Shown piece by piece: positions 1-6,565 of a stretch of DNA of 13,963 nt. Source of the stretch: JAHHUA01 sp036635475 (lineage in GTDB: Bacteria; Bacillota; Clostridia; Oscillospirales; Ruminococcaceae). The position numbers and the translations under genes are program-made. The notes below the pieces were generated by a model, which was given only the letters and a program-made list of their open reading frames with translations, was not told where the DNA came from and did not search any database. The stretch spans positions 1-13,963 of the forward strand of contig JAVWQH010000041.1 in assembly GCA_036635475.1 (NCBI GenBank), in the 5' to 3' direction. The stretch's first letter is position 1. Each line of letters starts with the position of its first letter.

Positions 1-2
1 AA

Positions 3-51
3 TACCGACCTCCTTTTGTTAGTTTTTAGGTCTAACTTTTGGGGGTCGGTA
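3..51. repeat. Long imperfect hairpin at the window's left edge
   Basis: Bases 3-13 pair with 41-51 (11 bp with one G-T wobble; the arm ends are TACCGACC and GGTCGGTA). A symmetric four-T by four-T internal loop follows. A second helix then forms, GTTAG (18-22) with CTAAC (32-36), closed by a 9-base loop. No T-run follows, so it is not a standard terminator. Structured imperfect palindromes of this kind occur at ends of some mobile elements, for example the IS200/IS605 class, but no transposase is visible and the left side is cut off. The identity is therefore open. Confidence 0.5.
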
Positions 52-1554
52 CAAACTGATAATATCATAATGCTTTTAAATATAGTTAATGATAAAGAAT
101 ACAAGATAGCTGAAAATTCATTTAATACTGTTCATTCTGATAATGGAAAATCCCATGCTATAATTAACAAATCAACTGCAAAGCAATTAGAAAAATATAT
201 TGAAAAAGATTTAATAGTTACTTGTGATGTTGAATTTAATGAGTTATTTTTAGAAAATATAATAGTTACTTTAAAAGGTAAAAACAACTCTGAAGCTATT
301 TTGGTTACAGCACATTTAGATAGTGTAACTGTAAGTGGGGAAAAAGATTATTCCAAAGGTGTACTTGACAATGGAAGCGGAGTGGCATTAATCCTAGATT
401 TTATAAAGCAATTTGAGGGTTCGGATTATATTCCGGAACGTGATATAATATTTTCACTTGTAAATTCAGAAGAACAAGCTATGGTTTTGGGAAATGGTGG
501 AAGTAAAGAAGTTAATAAATTAGTATCAGGAAAATACGACTATTTTATAAATATAAATCTTGATTGTCTTGGTCAAAAAGATATAAACGATTTAAGATAT
601 GGAATAAAAGGCAGTGTAAATGAAACGTTTATTAGTGATTTACTTACAAAAACTAATAATAATGAATACAATTTAATTCGTGATGATCAATATGGTTCTG
701 ACCATTACAATTTTGAAAATTCTATTTACATATATAATTTTGACAAAGAAACAATTCTATTTCATAAAGAAGTTGACAATAAATCGAATTTTGATGTAAA
801 AAGTTTGAAGAAAATAAGCAATATTATTTATGAAACTATAAAAGAACTTTCCTCAGTTGAGAAAGAAAAAATTGCTTTAGATATAAATATTGATCCTAAT
901 GCAGTAAATAGCAAATGTGATGATAAAAGAAATGTATATTCAAATACATTGGAATTTGGTGAATATGTATTTTTCCAATGTGTAAGCCCTGATATATGCA
1001 AAAATATTGATAAACATTTTTATCAAAACAACATATACACACTCACCACACAGGATATTTCAGTATTAAAAAAAGATGAAAAATTAACTTTGCCTTTTGA
1101 TGAGAGCATTAATATAAATGCTACATTTGATTTGCCTCAATTGGAATATGATAATCAGGAGCTTAATGTACCATATATATGTATTCCGTCAAAAAGTAAT
1201 TTTGCTGAAATTAAAAAACTGCATAATATAAATTCAATCAGCTATTCATATTATTTAGATGCAAAAGAAGGCAAAATTTATAATTTTACATTATCTGATT
1301 TAACAAAACAGATAGGTAACTATATACTTGATGATATTAAAAATTCGCAAGATTACGAAGAAATTGTAAAAGAAGATTGTACAATACATAAGGGCAGTCA
1401 TTCATATAATAATGAATATATAACAATATGTATTAAAAATTTTGATGGTACAGATTATATGGCTGTAGTATCATCAAATATTGAAACGCCCTATACTGAT
1501 GATAGTTATATAGCTGAATTAACGTCTGAACTATACAACAAAATAGTAAAATAA
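16..1554 (+). CDS. M28-family zinc metallopeptidase, probably 5'-truncated
   Basis: Predicted to hydrolyse peptides with a two-zinc centre. Numbering from the TTG at 16, the M28 ligands are all present: H100 in AHLDS, bridging D118 in LDNGSG, catalytic E152 and ligand E153 in NSEEQ, D183 in NLDCLG, and H250 in FHKEVDN. Residues about 45-90 resemble the tail of a protease-associated (PA) domain. The last ~230 residues match nothing I recognise. No signal peptide is seen, and only ~99 residues precede the first zinc ligand, fewer than I expect for PA-containing relatives. The frame is open to the window edge. The only starts are TTG 16, inside a hairpin, and ATG 70; neither has a Shine-Dalgarno. 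The 5' part may lie outside the window or may have been lost by an insertion or rearrangement. Codon use is very AT-rich. The family call is firm; intactness is doubtful. Confidence 0.72.
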   Translation: MLVFRSNFWGSVQTDNIIMLLNIVNDKEYKIAENSFNTVHSDNGKSHAIINKSTAKQLEKYIEKDLIVTCDVEFNELFLENIIVTLKGKNNSEAILVTAHLDSVTVSGEKDYSKGVLDNGSGVALILDFIKQFEGSDYIPERDIIFSLVNSEEQAMVLGNGGSKEVNKLVSGKYDYFININLDCLGQKDINDLRYGIKGSVNETFISDLLTKTNNNEYNLIRDDQYGSDHYNFENSIYIYNFDKETILFHKEVDNKSNFDVKSLKKISNIIYETIKELSSVEKEKIALDINIDPNAVNSKCDDKRNVYSNTLEFGEYVFFQCVSPDICKNIDKHFYQNNIYTLTTQDISVLKKDEKLTLPFDESININATFDLPQLEYDNQELNVPYICIPSKSNFAEIKKLHNINSISYSYYLDAKEGKIYNFTLSDLTKQIGNYILDDIKNSQDYEEIVKEDCTIHKGSHSYNNEYITICIKNFDGTDYMAVVSSNIETPYTDDSYIAELTSELYNKIVK

Positions 1555-1658
1555 TATTAGTGATATCATACTTAAAAAATGTTATTAATGTATAACAGAA
1601 ATTTCAGTTTGCTTATAATGGCTGCATAAATTATTATCAAAACCGCATAAAACGCACG

Positions 1659-1686
1659 AAAAGAGGGTCATTTGACCCTCTTTTTT
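1659..1686. terminator. Bidirectional intrinsic terminator (M28 gene / guaA)
   Basis: A perfect 12-bp stem, AAAAGAGGGTCA (1659-1670) and TGACCCTCTTTT (1673-1684), is followed by T's to 1686 on the plus strand. On the minus strand the arm ends in four T's. It sits between the convergent ends of the peptidase gene and guaA and can serve both. The two-base loop means the innermost pairs probably open. Confidence 0.85.
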
Positions 1687-1728
1687 GTATATCTGCATAT
1701 TAAATTGCAAGGTGTAAACGAGTGGGGA

Positions 1729-3282
1729 CTATTCCCACTCGATAGTAGCAGGGGGTTTGCTGGTAATATCGTAAACAATACGATTGATGCTGCGAACTTC
1801 GTTTACAATACGTCTTGAAACAGTGTCGAGAACATCGTAGGGAATTCTTGCCCAGTCAGCACTCATAAAGTCGGTTGTAGCTACACCACGAAGAGCTAAA
1901 GTATAGTCGTAAGTGCGACTGTCACCCATAACACCAACAGAACGCATATTGGTTAGAACTGCGAAATATTGGTTAATGGATTTGTCAAGACCGGCTTTAG
2001 CAATTTCTTCTCTGTAGATAAAGTCAGCATCACGAAGAATGTCTAACTTTTCTTTTGTTATTTCACCGATAACACGAATTGCAAGACCAGGTCCGGGGAA
2101 TGGCTGACGAGAAACAAGATAATCAGGCAATCCAAGTTCAGCACCTAAAGCACGAACTTCATCTTTGAATAATAAACGAAGAGGTTCAACAATTTCCTTG
2201 AAATCAACAAAGTCAGGTAATCCGCCAACATTGTGATGGCTCTTGATTACAGCTGAATCGCCGGAACCGGACTCAATAATATCAGCATAAATTGTGCCTT
2301 GAGCAAGGAAGTCAACTTTGCCGATTTTTTTGCCTTCTTCTTCAAAAATACGAATAAATTCTTCGCCAATAATTTTGCGTTTAGTTTCTGGGTCAGATAC
2401 ACCGGAAAGTTTAGATAAAAATCTTTCTTCAGCATTAACTCTGACAAAATTGATGTCACCTTTGCCGAAAACAGCTTCAACTTCATCGCCCTCATTTTTT
2501 CTCATTAGACCGTGGTCAACGAAAATACAAGTGAGCTGATTGCCAATTGCATTTGAAAGAAGTTTTGCAACAACAGAGCTGTCAACACCACCTGAAAGAG
2601 CTAATAAAACTTTGCCATCACCAACTTTTTCCTTGATAGCACGAGTAGCTGTTTTAGCATAATCTTCCATAGTCCAGTCGCCTTTTGCATTACAAATATT
2701 GTATAGGAAATTTCTAATCATAGCAATTCCGTTTTCGGTATGTAAAACCTCAGGGTGGAATTGAATGCCATAGAATTTCTTTTCAGTATTTTCCATACCT
2801 GCAAAAGGTGTGGAAGCAGTTTTAGCAGTACAAGTAAAGCCTAGTGGAAGTACTGAAACAAAGTCAGTATGGCTCATCCAGCTAATGCTATCAGATAAAA
2901 GACCTTTGAAAAGTTGAGAGTTTGTATTGTAATTTGTTAGGGTTTTGCCATATTCTCTGTCAGAACCAATTTGCACAGTTCCACCAAGAGTTTGCGACAT
3001 TAGTTGCATACCATAGCATATTCCCAAAACAGGAACACCAAGTTCAAAAACTTCAGGGTCAATTTTAGGCGATTTTTCATCATAAACACTGTTTGGACCG
3101 CCTGTAAAAACTATACCAATAGGAGCAAGTTTTTTAATTTCTTGAGCAGTTATGGAGTTCGGTTTAATTTCACAATAAACTCCGCAGTCACGAATTCGTC
3201 GTGCAATAAGTTGATTGTACTGACCGCCGAAGTCAATAACCAAAACTAATTGATGTCCAGCCAATTTATTACCTACTTTCAT
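1729..3282 (-). CDS. guaA: GMP synthase (glutamine-hydrolysing)
   Basis: Cytoplasmic enzyme that converts XMP to GMP using ATP and glutamine, the last step of guanine nucleotide synthesis. The N-terminal class I glutamine amidotransferase has C89 in GICYGMQ and the H176/E178 pair in QFHPE. The PP-loop ATP pyrophosphatase motif SGGVDSS lies at 230-236. The family C-terminal dimerisation domain ends in PPATIEWE. The 517-residue length is normal for the family. The ATG at 3282 has no clear ribosome site. A TTG at 3264 (codon 7) lies 7 nt after AGTAGG and gives a protein beginning nearer to the DFGGQYNQ motif, as in typical relatives, so it may be the real start. The gene is monocistronic here, with its own promoter and terminator. 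No purine riboswitch is visible in the short (~35 nt) leader. Confidence 0.97.
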   Translation of the reverse strand: MKVGNKLAGHQLVLVIDFGGQYNQLIARRIRDCGVYCEIKPNSITAQEIKKLAPIGIVFTGGPNSVYDEKSPKIDPEVFELGVPVLGICYGMQLMSQTLGGTVQIGSDREYGKTLTNYNTNSQLFKGLLSDSISWMSHTDFVSVLPLGFTCTAKTASTPFAGMENTEKKFYGIQFHPEVLHTENGIAMIRNFLYNICNAKGDWTMEDYAKTATRAIKEKVGDGKVLLALSGGVDSSVVAKLLSNAIGNQLTCIFVDHGLMRKNEGDEVEAVFGKGDINFVRVNAEERFLSKLSGVSDPETKRKIIGEEFIRIFEEEGKKIGKVDFLAQGTIYADIIESGSGDSAVIKSHHNVGGLPDFVDFKEIVEPLRLLFKDEVRALGAELGLPDYLVSRQPFPGPGLAIRVIGEITKEKLDILRDADFIYREEIAKAGLDKSINQYFAVLTNMRSVGVMGDSRTYDYTLALRGVATTDFMSADWARIPYDVLDTVSRRIVNEVRSINRIVYDITSKPPATIEWE

Positions 3283-3323
3283 TTAAGAATTTATAAAATA
3301 AAAATTTATAATTGCCTAATTGT

Positions 3324-3353
3324 ATTTTAGCATTTTTCATCTATAAAATGCAA
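3324..3353 (-). promoter_or_regulatory. Candidate guaA promoter
   Basis: On the minus strand, a TTGCAT -35 (3348-3353) and a TAAAAT -10 (3324-3329) are separated by 18 bp. TGC immediately before the -10 makes it an extended -10 box. The predicted transcript start is near 3316, leaving a leader of about 35 nt. Confidence 0.6.
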
Positions 3354-3360
3354 TGTATTT

Positions 3361-3661
3361 GTAAAAAACATAATAATTTCACTCTTTTATAATAAATCTC
3401 ATAATAAATCAATGCAATAATTAGCTATTTTATATAGTAAAAATAATATTTTAACAGTTGTATGTTCAACTTAATTAAAACATACATAATAATATTATAA
3501 ATAAATCAGGTGGAAAAATAATTGAAGTAACTTTTTAACGGATTTCAGTTGAAAATTTATATATAATGTGTATAATATAAAGTAGGGTTTAAAGTTATAG
3601 CTTATTATATTCTTATTTTCAATATAATTATTGAAATATTTGTATTTCTTATTAAAAATCA
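3361..3661. other. Very AT-rich intergenic stretch, no gene seen
   Basis: There is no plausible coding sequence in this part of the divergent guaA-rpsO gap. It holds two AT-rich dyads: TGTATGTT (3459-3466) with AACATACA (3479-3486), and TTTCAATA (3617-3624) with TATTGAAA (3629-3636). It also holds one candidate promoter, listed separately. The dyads could be operators or chance products of the base composition. Confidence 0.5.
3549..3576 (+). promoter_or_regulatory. Candidate distal promoter facing rpsO
   Basis: TTGAAA (3549-3554), a 16-bp spacer and TATAAT (3571-3576), with TGTG just ahead of the -10. A start near 3583 would give rpsO a leader of ~215 nt containing the 3617-3636 dyad. The alternative is a promoter for a short non-coding RNA. 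AT-rich context raises the chance of a false match. Confidence 0.45.
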
Positions 3662-3690
3662 TTTACAAATGAGATAACATATGATATAAT
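3662..3690 (+). promoter_or_regulatory. Proximal rpsO promoter
   Basis: TTTACA (3662-3667), a 17-bp spacer and TATAAT (3685-3690). TGA at 3682-3684 provides an extended -10. The predicted start near 3697 makes a leader of about 100 nt ahead of the S15 start codon. Confidence 0.75.
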
Positions 3691-3696
3691 TTTAAA

Positions 3697-3798
3697 TTGA
3701 TATGACCATTTTCTTGGAGCTGGGGTTTAGTCCTTGTTGGAGTATCACCTTCCCAATTCTACGATTATAGGTTATAAATATTTTATGAGGTGATTATT
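3697..3798 (+). promoter_or_regulatory. rpsO 5' leader with anti-Shine-Dalgarno, probable S15 autoregulatory RNA
   Basis: ATCACCT (3744-3750) is perfectly complementary to AGGTGAT (3788-3794), which contains the S15 ribosome site. A G-U pair (3787/3751) extends this to 8 bp. TGGG (3721-3724) can pair with CCCA (3752-3755), so two folds compete around the same segment. The hexamer TTGGAG occurs at 3714 and 3737. S15 is known to repress its own mRNA in several bacterial groups through unrelated leader structures. That this leader is such an element is inference from position and pairing. Confidence 0.6.
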
Positions 3799-4065
3799 AT
3801 GTTACTAAAAGAAGAGAAAAATGCAGTAATCGAAGCTAACAAGCTTCACGAAAAGGACACAGGTTCTCCTGAAGTTCAAATCGCAATTCTTACAACAAGA
3901 ATTAACCAACTAACAGAGCATCTAAAGGCACACCAAAAAGACCACCATTCACGTAGAGGCCTTTTAAAGATGGTTGGACAAAGAAGAAATATGTTGAACT
4001 ACCTAATGAAAAAAGATATCGAGCGTTACAGAGCTCTTATTGCTAAATTGGGTATTCGTAAGTAA
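3799..4065 (+). CDS. rpsO: 30S ribosomal protein S15
   Basis: Primary 16S rRNA-binding protein of the 30S platform; binds helices 20-22 and helps recruit S6/S18. The 88-residue product matches family length and carries typical S15 segments: DTGSPEVQIA, INQLTEHLKAH, KDHHSRRGLL and RRNMLNYL. The chosen start is ATG 3799. The in-frame GTG at 3790 lies inside the ribosome site (GAGGTG, 3787-3792) and is rejected. It lies upstream of pnp in the same direction, the classical rpsO-pnp pairing, with a hairpin but no T-run between them. It is preceded by one strong and one weaker promoter, and by a leader that can mask the ribosome site. Confidence 0.98.
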   Translation: MLLKEEKNAVIEANKLHEKDTGSPEVQIAILTTRINQLTEHLKAHQKDHHSRRGLLKMVGQRRNMLNYLMKKDIERYRALIAKLGIRK

Positions 4066-4077
4066 TTATGTCGAAAT

Positions 4078-4103
4078 GAAGGCAGGTGATAACACCTGCC
4101 TTC
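4078..4103 (+). promoter_or_regulatory. rpsO-pnp intergenic hairpin
   Basis: A perfect 11-bp stem, GAAGGCAGGTG and CACCTGCCTTC, with an ATAA loop, 12 nt after the rpsO stop. The downstream sequence (TAGTGTATAAAA) has no T-run, so efficient intrinsic termination is unlikely. It may protect the rpsO 3' end, act as a processing site, or act as a partial attenuator between rpsO and pnp. Confidence 0.7.
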
Positions 4104-4126
4104 TAGTGTATAAAAAATGACAAATC

Positions 4127-4217
4127 GGGAGAGGTTTAGCAGTTAATCGGCAGCTTAAAACTATTTTAAACTGTGGATTTATTGCTAAAAACCTCCCTAA
4201 AGAAGAAAAATGGAGGT
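4127..4217 (+). promoter_or_regulatory. pnp leader: long stem plus SD-sequestering alternative
   Basis: Bases 4127-4198 fold into one long hairpin. GGG-A-GAGG pairs with CCTCCC, TTTAGCA (4135-4141) with TGCTAAA (4183-4189), AATC (4145-4148) with GATT (4176-4179), CAG (4151-4153) with CTG (4171-4173), and TTAAAA with TTTTAA at the tip. The 3' arm includes ACCTCC (4191-4196), which is also fully complementary to the pnp ribosome site GGAGGT (4212-4217). With the long stem formed, the ribosome site is free. If the 5' arm is removed, the site can be covered. In E. coli, pnp is autoregulated by RNase III cleavage of a leader stem and PNPase trimming; applying that logic here is inference. Confidence 0.65.
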
Positions 4218-4222
4218 AAAAT

Positions 4223-6334
4223 ATGTTCGAGAACTTTAAAGTATTTGAAACAACTTTTGCCGGAAAACCAATTTCCTTTGAAACAGGAAAAATGTGTGAA
4301 CTTTCCGGTGGTTCGTGCTTGGTTAGATACGGTGGTACAACCGTTCTTGTCAATGCTACAGCTTCAAAAAAGCCAAGAGATGGTATCGACTTTTTCCCAC
4401 TGTCAGTTGACTTTGAAGAAAGACTTTATTCAGTAGGAAAAATCCCAGGTTCTTTTATGAAAAGAGAGGGCAGACCTTCTGATAAATCAATTCTTGCTTC
4501 AAGAGTTGTTGACCGTCCAATAAGACCTTTATTCCCTAAAGATATGAGAAATGATTGTTCTGTTGTTATGACAGTTCTTTCAGTTGACCCTGATTTTTCA
4601 CCTGAAATTGCAGGAATGGTTGGAACTTCATTAGCTCTTTCTATTTCTGATATTCCTTGGAATGGCCCTATTGCCGGAGTTAGCGTTGGACTTGTTGACG
4701 GAGAAATCGTTGTTAATCCAAATGCTGAACAAAAAGAAAAATCACAAATGCAACTAACTGTTGCAGGTACTGCTCAAAAAGTTTGTATGATTGAGTGTGG
4801 TGCTAATCAAGTCGAAGAAGAAATAATGCTAAATGCAATTATTGAAGGACATAAAGAAATTCAAAAAATGGTTGCATTTATTTCTGATATTCAAGCTCAA
4901 ATAGGTAAAGAAAAGTTTAAATTTGAGTCTGTAGAAGTTCCTGCTGAAATGTTTTCTGCTGTTCAAGAGTTTGCATCTGACAGAGTTAAAGCTGCTCTTG
5001 ACACAAACGATAAAAATGTAAGAGATGAAAGACTTCAACCTATTATTAGCGATATTCATAGTAAATTCGATGAAATTTATCCTGAACAAATTGCTGTTAT
5101 AGATGAATGTATTTATAAATTACAAAAATATATCGTTAGAAGATGGCTGCTTGACGAGGGCAAGAGAGTTGATGGCAGAGGTATGGACGAAATTCGTCCG
5201 CTAAATGCTGAAGTTTCATTAATTCCTCGTGTTCATGGTTCAGGTATGTTCACAAGAGGTCAAACTCAAGTTTTGACAATTGCAACATTAGGTGCAGTTA
5301 GAGATGCTCAAATTTTGGACGGTATTGACGGCGAAGAGTCTAAGAGATATATGCACCACTATAATTTCCCATCATATTCTGTTGGCGAAACAAGACCATC
5401 AAGAGGTCCTGGCAGACGTGAAATCGGACATGGTGCTTTGGCTGAAAAAGCTTTGGAACCTGTTATTCCACCTGTTGAGGAATTCCCATATGCTTTAAGG
5501 CTTGTATCAGAAGTTCTTTCATCAAATGGTTCAACATCTCAAGGTTCAATCTGTGGTTCAACATTGGCTCTTATGGACGCTGGTGTTCCAATTAAAGCTC
5601 CTGTTGCTGGTATTTCCTGTGGACTTATCACAGAGGGCGAACGTTGGATGACTATGGTTGATATTCAAGGTCTTGAGGACTTCTTCGGAGATATGGACTT
5701 CAAAGTTGGTGGAACACACAAGGGCATTACAGCTATTCAAGTTGATATTAAAAATGACGGCTTGAGTTATGAAGTAATCAAGGAAGCATTCGATAAAACA
5801 AGAAAAGCAAGAATTCATATTCTTGACGACATAATGTTGCCTGTTATCAGCAAGCCACGTGAAGAGCTTTCTGAGTTTGCTCCAAAGATGTACACTTTAA
5901 CAATTAACCCTGAAAAAATCAGAGAAGTTATCGGTTCAGGCGGCAAGGTTATTCAAAAAATCAGTGCTGAATGTAATGTTAAAATTGACATTGAGGACGA
6001 TGGTAAAGTATTCGTTTCAGGTGTTGACACAGAGGGTGCTAAACGTGCAGTTCAGATGATTGAAACAATTGCAAAAGACCCTGAAATCGGTGCAATATAC
6101 AAGGGCAAAGTAACAAGAATAATGGCATTCGGTGCATTCGTTGAGATTGCTCCGGGCAAAGAAGGACTTGTTCATATTTCAAAACTTGACAACCAAAGAA
6201 TTAACAAAGTTGAAGATGTTGTTCAAATGGGCGACGAGATTTTTGTAATGGTAACAGAGCTTGATGACCAAGGCAGAATTAATCTTTCAAGAAAAGATGC
6301 AATGGCTGCTATGGAAGCAAAAAAGAATAAATAA
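4223..6334 (+). CDS. pnp: Polyribonucleotide nucleotidyltransferase (PNPase)
   Basis: Cytoplasmic 3'-5' phosphorolytic exoribonuclease that works as a trimer and degrades mRNA and RNA fragments. The domain order is complete: first RNase PH-like core (about 1-145), all-helical linker (about 146-310), second RNase PH core (about 320-545), KH domain (about 560-615, GSGG loop at 571-574) and S1 domain (about 625-695, FGAFVEI). Active-site D486, D492 and K494 fall at the same numbers as in E. coli PNPase. The 703-residue length is normal. The start ATG lies 5 nt after GGAGGT. It follows rpsO by 157 nt, and that gap holds two RNA hairpins. A weak GGCAT/ATGCC hairpin lies just after the stop, and a real terminator ~90 nt further on. 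Confidence 0.98.
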   Translation: MFENFKVFETTFAGKPISFETGKMCELSGGSCLVRYGGTTVLVNATASKKPRDGIDFFPLSVDFEERLYSVGKIPGSFMKREGRPSDKSILASRVVDRPIRPLFPKDMRNDCSVVMTVLSVDPDFSPEIAGMVGTSLALSISDIPWNGPIAGVSVGLVDGEIVVNPNAEQKEKSQMQLTVAGTAQKVCMIECGANQVEEEIMLNAIIEGHKEIQKMVAFISDIQAQIGKEKFKFESVEVPAEMFSAVQEFASDRVKAALDTNDKNVRDERLQPIISDIHSKFDEIYPEQIAVIDECIYKLQKYIVRRWLLDEGKRVDGRGMDEIRPLNAEVSLIPRVHGSGMFTRGQTQVLTIATLGAVRDAQILDGIDGEESKRYMHHYNFPSYSVGETRPSRGPGRREIGHGALAEKALEPVIPPVEEFPYALRLVSEVLSSNGSTSQGSICGSTLALMDAGVPIKAPVAGISCGLITEGERWMTMVDIQGLEDFFGDMDFKVGGTHKGITAIQVDIKNDGLSYEVIKEAFDKTRKARIHILDDIMLPVISKPREELSEFAPKMYTLTINPEKIREVIGSGGKVIQKISAECNVKIDIEDDGKVFVSGVDTEGAKRAVQMIETIAKDPEIGAIYKGKVTRIMAFGAFVEIAPGKEGLVHISKLDNQRINKVEDVVQMGDEIFVMVTELDDQGRINLSRKDAMAAMEAKKNK

Positions 6335-6420
6335 GGCATTTATATGCCACGAAATAATTGAATTGACAGGTTACAACTATTAAATTAGCTGAAAAGACTT
6401 GATATTCTGCAAAAATCAGT

Positions 6421-6451
6421 GGATAGCTCAGAGTTTGGGCTATCCTCTTTT
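6421..6451 (+). terminator. Intrinsic terminator after pnp
   Basis: Stem GGATAGCTCA (6421-6430) with TGGGCTATCC (6436-6445): 10 bp including one G-U pair, a 5-base loop, then TCTTTT. It ends the rpsO-pnp transcription unit. Confidence 0.8.
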
Positions 6452-6503
6452 GTAAATAGGCGAATATAGCTTAATTTATAGCTAATACAGTCAGATTTTC
6501 AAT

Positions 6504-6532
6504 TTGAATAGTATTTATAAATATGTTAAGAT
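6504..6532 (+). promoter_or_regulatory. Promoter of the CNNM/CorC-type gene
   Basis: TTGAAT (6504-6509), a 17-bp spacer and TAAGAT (6527-6532), with TGT (6524-6526) as an extended -10. It lies between the pnp terminator and the next gene, leaving a leader of ~25 nt. Confidence 0.6.
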
Positions 6533-6565
6533 TTATGAAAATAACTAATTTGGAGTGATTATGAA

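Noticed and set aside
1579..1596. Hairpin TGTTAT/ATAACA after the peptidase gene as a terminator
   Set aside because: Six AT-dominated pairs with no T-run; the strong hairpin at 1659-1684 is a better terminator.
3004..3249. Plus-strand ORF of 81 codons inside guaA
   Set aside because: It lies entirely within the well-supported guaA gene on the opposite strand, has no ribosome site and resembles no family; a shadow frame, like 2247-2495 and 2318-2539.
3283..3360. Purine riboswitch upstream of guaA
   Set aside because: The predicted leader is only about 35 nt and no purine-riboswitch core (three-way junction with paired loops) is present.
3617..3636. PerR/Fur-type operator
   Set aside because: The dyad TTTCAATA/TATTGAAA does not match the PerR or Fur box closely, and AT-rich dyads are expected by chance here.
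3790..3798. GTG at 3790 as the rpsO start
   Set aside because: It falls inside the GAGGTG ribosome site. ATG 3799 gives the standard 88-residue S15.
4066..4353. Minus-strand ORF across the rpsO-pnp gap and the pnp start
   Set aside because: It overlaps the pnp start and the structured leader, and the leader sequence is explained by RNA pairing. The protein has no recognisable features.
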